Shown: piece after piece, positions 60,676 to 64,000 of the stretch | Position numbering within the stretch: position 1 is the first letter of the stretch | Layout of the letters: each line of letters starts with the position of its first letter | DNA from: Cercophora sp. LCS_1 | Taxonomy: Eukaryota > Ascomycota > Sordariomycetes > Sordariales > Lasiosphaeriaceae | DNA length: 64,000 nt | Assembly: GCA_036250225.1 (NCBI GenBank) | Contig: JAPZLL010000037.1 | Span: 124,001-188,000, forward strand | Direction: 5' to 3' | Translations under genes and position numbers: made by a program | The notes under the pieces: model-generated | The model's input: only the letters and a program-made list of their open reading frames with translations | Told to the model about the DNA's origin: nothing | Databases searched by the model: none

Positions 60676-63473
60676 TCACTGTTGCCCCGTCCCCTCATGG
60701 AACAGCAGCAACGGCCACTGTCCGCTGTGCGAGTTTGCAGGCGCCATGACCTCCTGGTTGACCTGGTCTGCCGCCACCTCCCTCGTGGAGCCCAGCGTCA
60801 GAAGTGTGCTGGCCCCGTAGCGGTCCTGGCTGTCGGCGATGGCGGCCGTCCAGTCGTGCCATACGTTGCCCGAAGCCTGCGACATGAGCTGAGTCTGCGG
60901 TCGCCAGTCTTCTGCCGCCTGTCCAGCCGCCACATGCTGTGTTGCTTGCGACGCAAATGCAATGAGCGGGTTGGTCGCTGATGTCGCCGGGTCGACTGCA
61001 GTAGTCGTTACTGCGGTACCAGGGCCGTTTGGGTAGGGATATTGGTTACCATCGGCTGCATTGAACGTGGGATGCATGACGGCGCCCCCGGCCGGGTCGT
61101 AATTGAGCGGTGGGTATGATGTCGGTGTGCCCGTCGAGTCGTAAAAAGTGCCATTGGTGCGTGGTTCAGCGGCCGCATCCGGCGCGGGCGTGGACGAGTT
61201 CTCCGTCTTTCCCTGGAACGGCGATGTCGGCTGCTTGATCAGGGCCTGGGGCGGCGTGCCCTTGGGTGACATGTCGTCTTCGATCCAGTTGATGGTTCGG
61301 TCGATGATGGTGCTGACGTCGTCAGCCAGACGGGCGCCGGTGCCTGTGAAAGTTAGAACCGAACTCATAAACTTGGAGCAATGACCGGTCCTACCAAGGA
61401 GGCGGCCAATTTCCGCAATCACTTCCAACCATGCGGCCATGTCCGTCCGCAGCGTCGCAACATCCCCCAGCGTCGTGGTGAACCGTCTCTCCCAGTGCGC
61501 CACGAGCGTCGAAAAGATGGCGGCGATGTAAACCGCCAGTTGGTACCACGTTGTGTCAAGCGACTTCTTTTTCAGGATGGCGCTCACAACCTTGAGCAGC
61601 TTGCTCGCCGACTCCTCGCATATCCTCGTGTTTTCGGCACAAAACTTGGAGTCATTCGTCATGCACACCGACGGATGACGCAGACAGAGCGAAAACTCGT
61701 GGATGATGGCCTGGGTGTAGAGGGCGAAGACCTTGGTGCTATCCTTGGCCTGTTCGAGCTCGAGCTGTTCCGGCAGATTGTTGATAAAGTCCTGCATCTT
61801 TGCCTCGAGCTCACGCACCACCGCGACGTACTTTTGCGGGTCTCGCCGCACACTGTAAATGCTGGAAAACATCTCAATGTACAACGGCACCGATTTGTAC
61901 GCCACGATGCCAACAATGTAGTCGCATTGCCCAATCTTGGACGGGTCCGAGATACCCTCCTCGCTCAAGTACTCGTCCGGAATGGGAATCGGGAAGTCGA
62001 CGTCAAACTCTTGGGGTGTGATGGGCATGGGCCTACCAAGCCGTCCGTTGAGCGTGACCATGACGGCCAAGATGGACCAGAAGGTCCGCTTCCGGATCTC
62101 AATATCCAGCGTCGTCTGACCGTCAGGCATCTTGACACCACGGTGCAGGTTGAGCTCGATGGCCTTCATGAGCGCAAAGTGGGCAATCGTTGACGAGCAC
62201 CCCGGCTTGGGAAAGTTGCGTGTGTGGGCCGTGATCATGGCCAGCGCTTGCACCGAACTGACGGTCTGGGAAATGGCAAGGTCAAAGAACTTGCTTAAGC
62301 TCCAGTGGTAGTGCTTGTTGGAGAAATCGTTGAGCTGAGCGTGCTTCTCGGGTTCTTGTCGGTTTCGAATGCCGTACTGGAAATAAATTGTCGCAAATAC
62401 CATGTGAACAATGACCAACTCTGATGTTGTCGGTTTGAACGATGGATCGTCATATATACGGGTTAACTACAACTATTAGCGCCAGCCCATCGCCAGGCAA
62501 AGATACCTACCAGTTGAAGGAAAGACGGCTTGTGTAGAATAGGAAGATATGGCGAAAGGGTGAGGAAGTACCACTCGGCGTATGTAAATGCGTCGGCCCG
62601 AGATGGTAGATCGACGTTGTCAAGCTGGGGATTGACACCAAGAACAGACTGCAGGAAAGCCATGACAGATTTGTTATACAGGGGCGACCGGATTGGGGTG
62701 CCCGGCGGGGGCTCGTCCATGTCGGGGGCATCGAAAGACGCAATGTCAATGGTGGTGCCCAGGATGGACAGCGTTGTCCCCTTGATCGAGCTGAGCGGCG
62801 CGCTGTCTGAAGAGACACCGAGATAGCTGCCCGTTGGTCTCGACTCGAGCTGAGGGTGCCGTGCAATCAGCCCCGACCCTTGCTGCGCTTTCCTCTCACC
62901 TGCCTCTCCCTTAATCCAGAGCGACCCAACCTGCTGCCACGGCGGACCGCTTGCGGGGTCCTGTACTGGGTTCCCAAGCGCGTCAAACCCAACGCCCGGA
63001 GGGTATGTGGTGTTGTAATTGGGCCATTCCCACGGTCGAACCTCAATGCCTTGCCCCAGGAGTAGCTTCTCGAGCTCGCGGATGTGGTTTAGCATCGCAT
63101 TTTTCTCGCGCTCGAGTTGCTGGAGGTAACCGCGCCGCTCGGTGCGCCCGGTGACGCGATCCGTGACATAGCATTCGAGGTTTTGGTTCGTGCAGTGGGA
63201 GCATCCCTCGGCGAGCGCATCGCATCGAATTTTTCGAACCTAGACATGGTCAGCGCTTGTGTGTCTTGTCTGTTTCAATTGGCGGCGTACTTTGCATCGG
63301 TCGCAGGCCTGCCCTGTCCGTGTGTATGATTGCAACTTGCTCTTGACGACGCTGGAAAAATCCTCGGCGCCACGCTCGAGGCGCGGCAACTTGACCTTGG
63401 GGCCGGGGGAGCCCTCGGGAGCGGCGGCGTCGCCAGCGTCGCTGGGCCGCTTCAGCGGGCGTGCTTGCGGCAT
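60676..63473 (-). CDS. Zn2Cys6 fungal transcription factor, four exons
   Basis: Exons 63473-63291, 63239-62511, 62466-61395 and 61343-60676 join through introns of 51, 44 and 51 bases, giving 883 residues. The binuclear zinc cluster CDRCK-VRKIRCDALAEGCSHCTNQNLEC (Cys57, 60, 67, 74, 77, 84) is split by the first intron. A basic linker (TDRVTGRTERRGYLQQLEREKNAM) and coiled coil (LNHIRELEKLLLGQG) follow for dimerisation. The fungal-specific transcription-factor domain runs from about 215 to 520 (YFLTLSPYLPILHKPSF, TRNFPKPGCSSTIAHFALMKAIELNLHRG, RKRTFWSILAVMVTLNGRLGRPMPI). The C terminus is Pro/Ala/Thr/Gln-rich. It should bind CGG-containing sites; target genes are unknown. The start lies in a Pro-rich stretch with no better upstream ATG. 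Confidence 0.9.
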
Positions 63474-64000
63474 CGCGATGGCGGCGGTCAGGCCGGTGCG
63501 TCAAAGTGCCGGGCCAGGACGGACAGAGGCGTCATGCAATCGACGCCGCTGGCAATTTGGCTGTTTTGTAATTGTCCCACGTCGTGATTGATGGATCAGA
63601 GGCGGGCGGGTTTTGCCGTTGCAGGTGGACGAAGAGATGGAGAATGCCGCGTTGCGCGCGCTGCAGCCGGAGCTTCCAGATTGCGGAGTGCACGTCGGGC
63701 TCGTCTTGGCTGCGCGGTGTCTGCTCGGGTGCTCGCGTCCAAAACGCCGGGTTCAGCTGGGCTCGGCCTCGGAACATTTTACCGCATCCGGGTCGGTTAC
63801 CGTGAGGTGCCCTGTTTGAGCAACAATTCAGACACGTGTTTTTCGTTGCTTATAACGGGGGTGTTGCTGGATGAGGGTGCCCCACATACTCAGAGCACCA
63901 GGCTTGGCAAATAATTACCCGGGCTAAAGTTGCAAGCAACCAGCGCGGAAAAGGTTGCAAGGTGCTTAGCTGTTTATCCCCCGCAAAAGTAATCCAGACC
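63474..64000. other. Promoter side of the Zn2Cys6 gene
   Basis: GC-rich with short ORFs on both strands, none supported. No TATA box is clear. Confidence 0.4.

Noticed and set aside
61381..62193. 270-codon plus-strand ORF
   Set aside because: Antisense shadow of the transcription factor's third exon.

Overview
The window is nuclear DNA of a filamentous ascomycete (Pezizomycotina, most likely Sordariomycetes). Genes carry short introns (about 44-160 bases, GT..AG with CTAAC/CTGAC-type branch sites). The families seen are fungal hallmarks: HET domains, a ULD-type ubiquitin fold, 2EXR, DUF3176, an HNH_2-type nuclease, a Zn2Cys6 regulator, an OPT transporter, penicillopepsin-like protease, GMC oxidoreductase and Kex2-processed small secreted proteins. 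Exon joins were made by eye from splice signals and reading phase; no alignment or expression data were available.

Layout. 0-6 kb: the 3' end of a gene whose last 30 codons resemble the BTB-like gene at 48.7 kb, a three-exon membrane collagen-like protein, a small secreted six-cysteine protein hidden in three exons, an intron-containing tRNA-Arg(CCT), and a secreted VOC/glyoxalase-like protein. 6.6-17.7 kb: an accessory block bounded by inverted copies of a repeat family whose ends share a conserved 16-20 base core. It holds a HET plus ubiquitin-like fusion, a conserved hypothetical gene, a sulfotransferase-like gene and, inside its own inverted pair (13659-16970), an HNH nuclease gene, a relic of an NLR-type N-terminal domain and a tandem array of 32-base quasi-palindromes. 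18-31 kb: a secreted orphan, a gene behind a duplicated promoter segment, two hypothetical genes (one interrupted by an in-frame TAG), and a five-exon glycine-rich domain protein. 31-38 kb: an acidic repeat protein, a membrane protein with acidic tail, and two 2EXR-type paralogues. 38-46 kb: a small tail-anchored protein, an OPT transporter and a secreted aspartic protease. 46-56 kb: a HET gene broken by three in-frame nonsense codons, a BTB-like gene, a DUF3176 membrane protein, a broken small ORF, a small secreted protein and an apparently intact HET gene. 56-64 kb: a secreted GMC oxidoreductase, an endosulfine/Igo1-type cell-cycle regulator and a Zn2Cys6 transcription factor.

The general theme is a mixture of ordinary housekeeping and secretory genes with a self/non-self-recognition type accessory set (three HET genes or relics, an NLR-like relic, HNH nuclease, 2EXR and BTB-like families). 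The inverted-repeat block at 6.6-17.7 kb is the best candidate for something undescribed.
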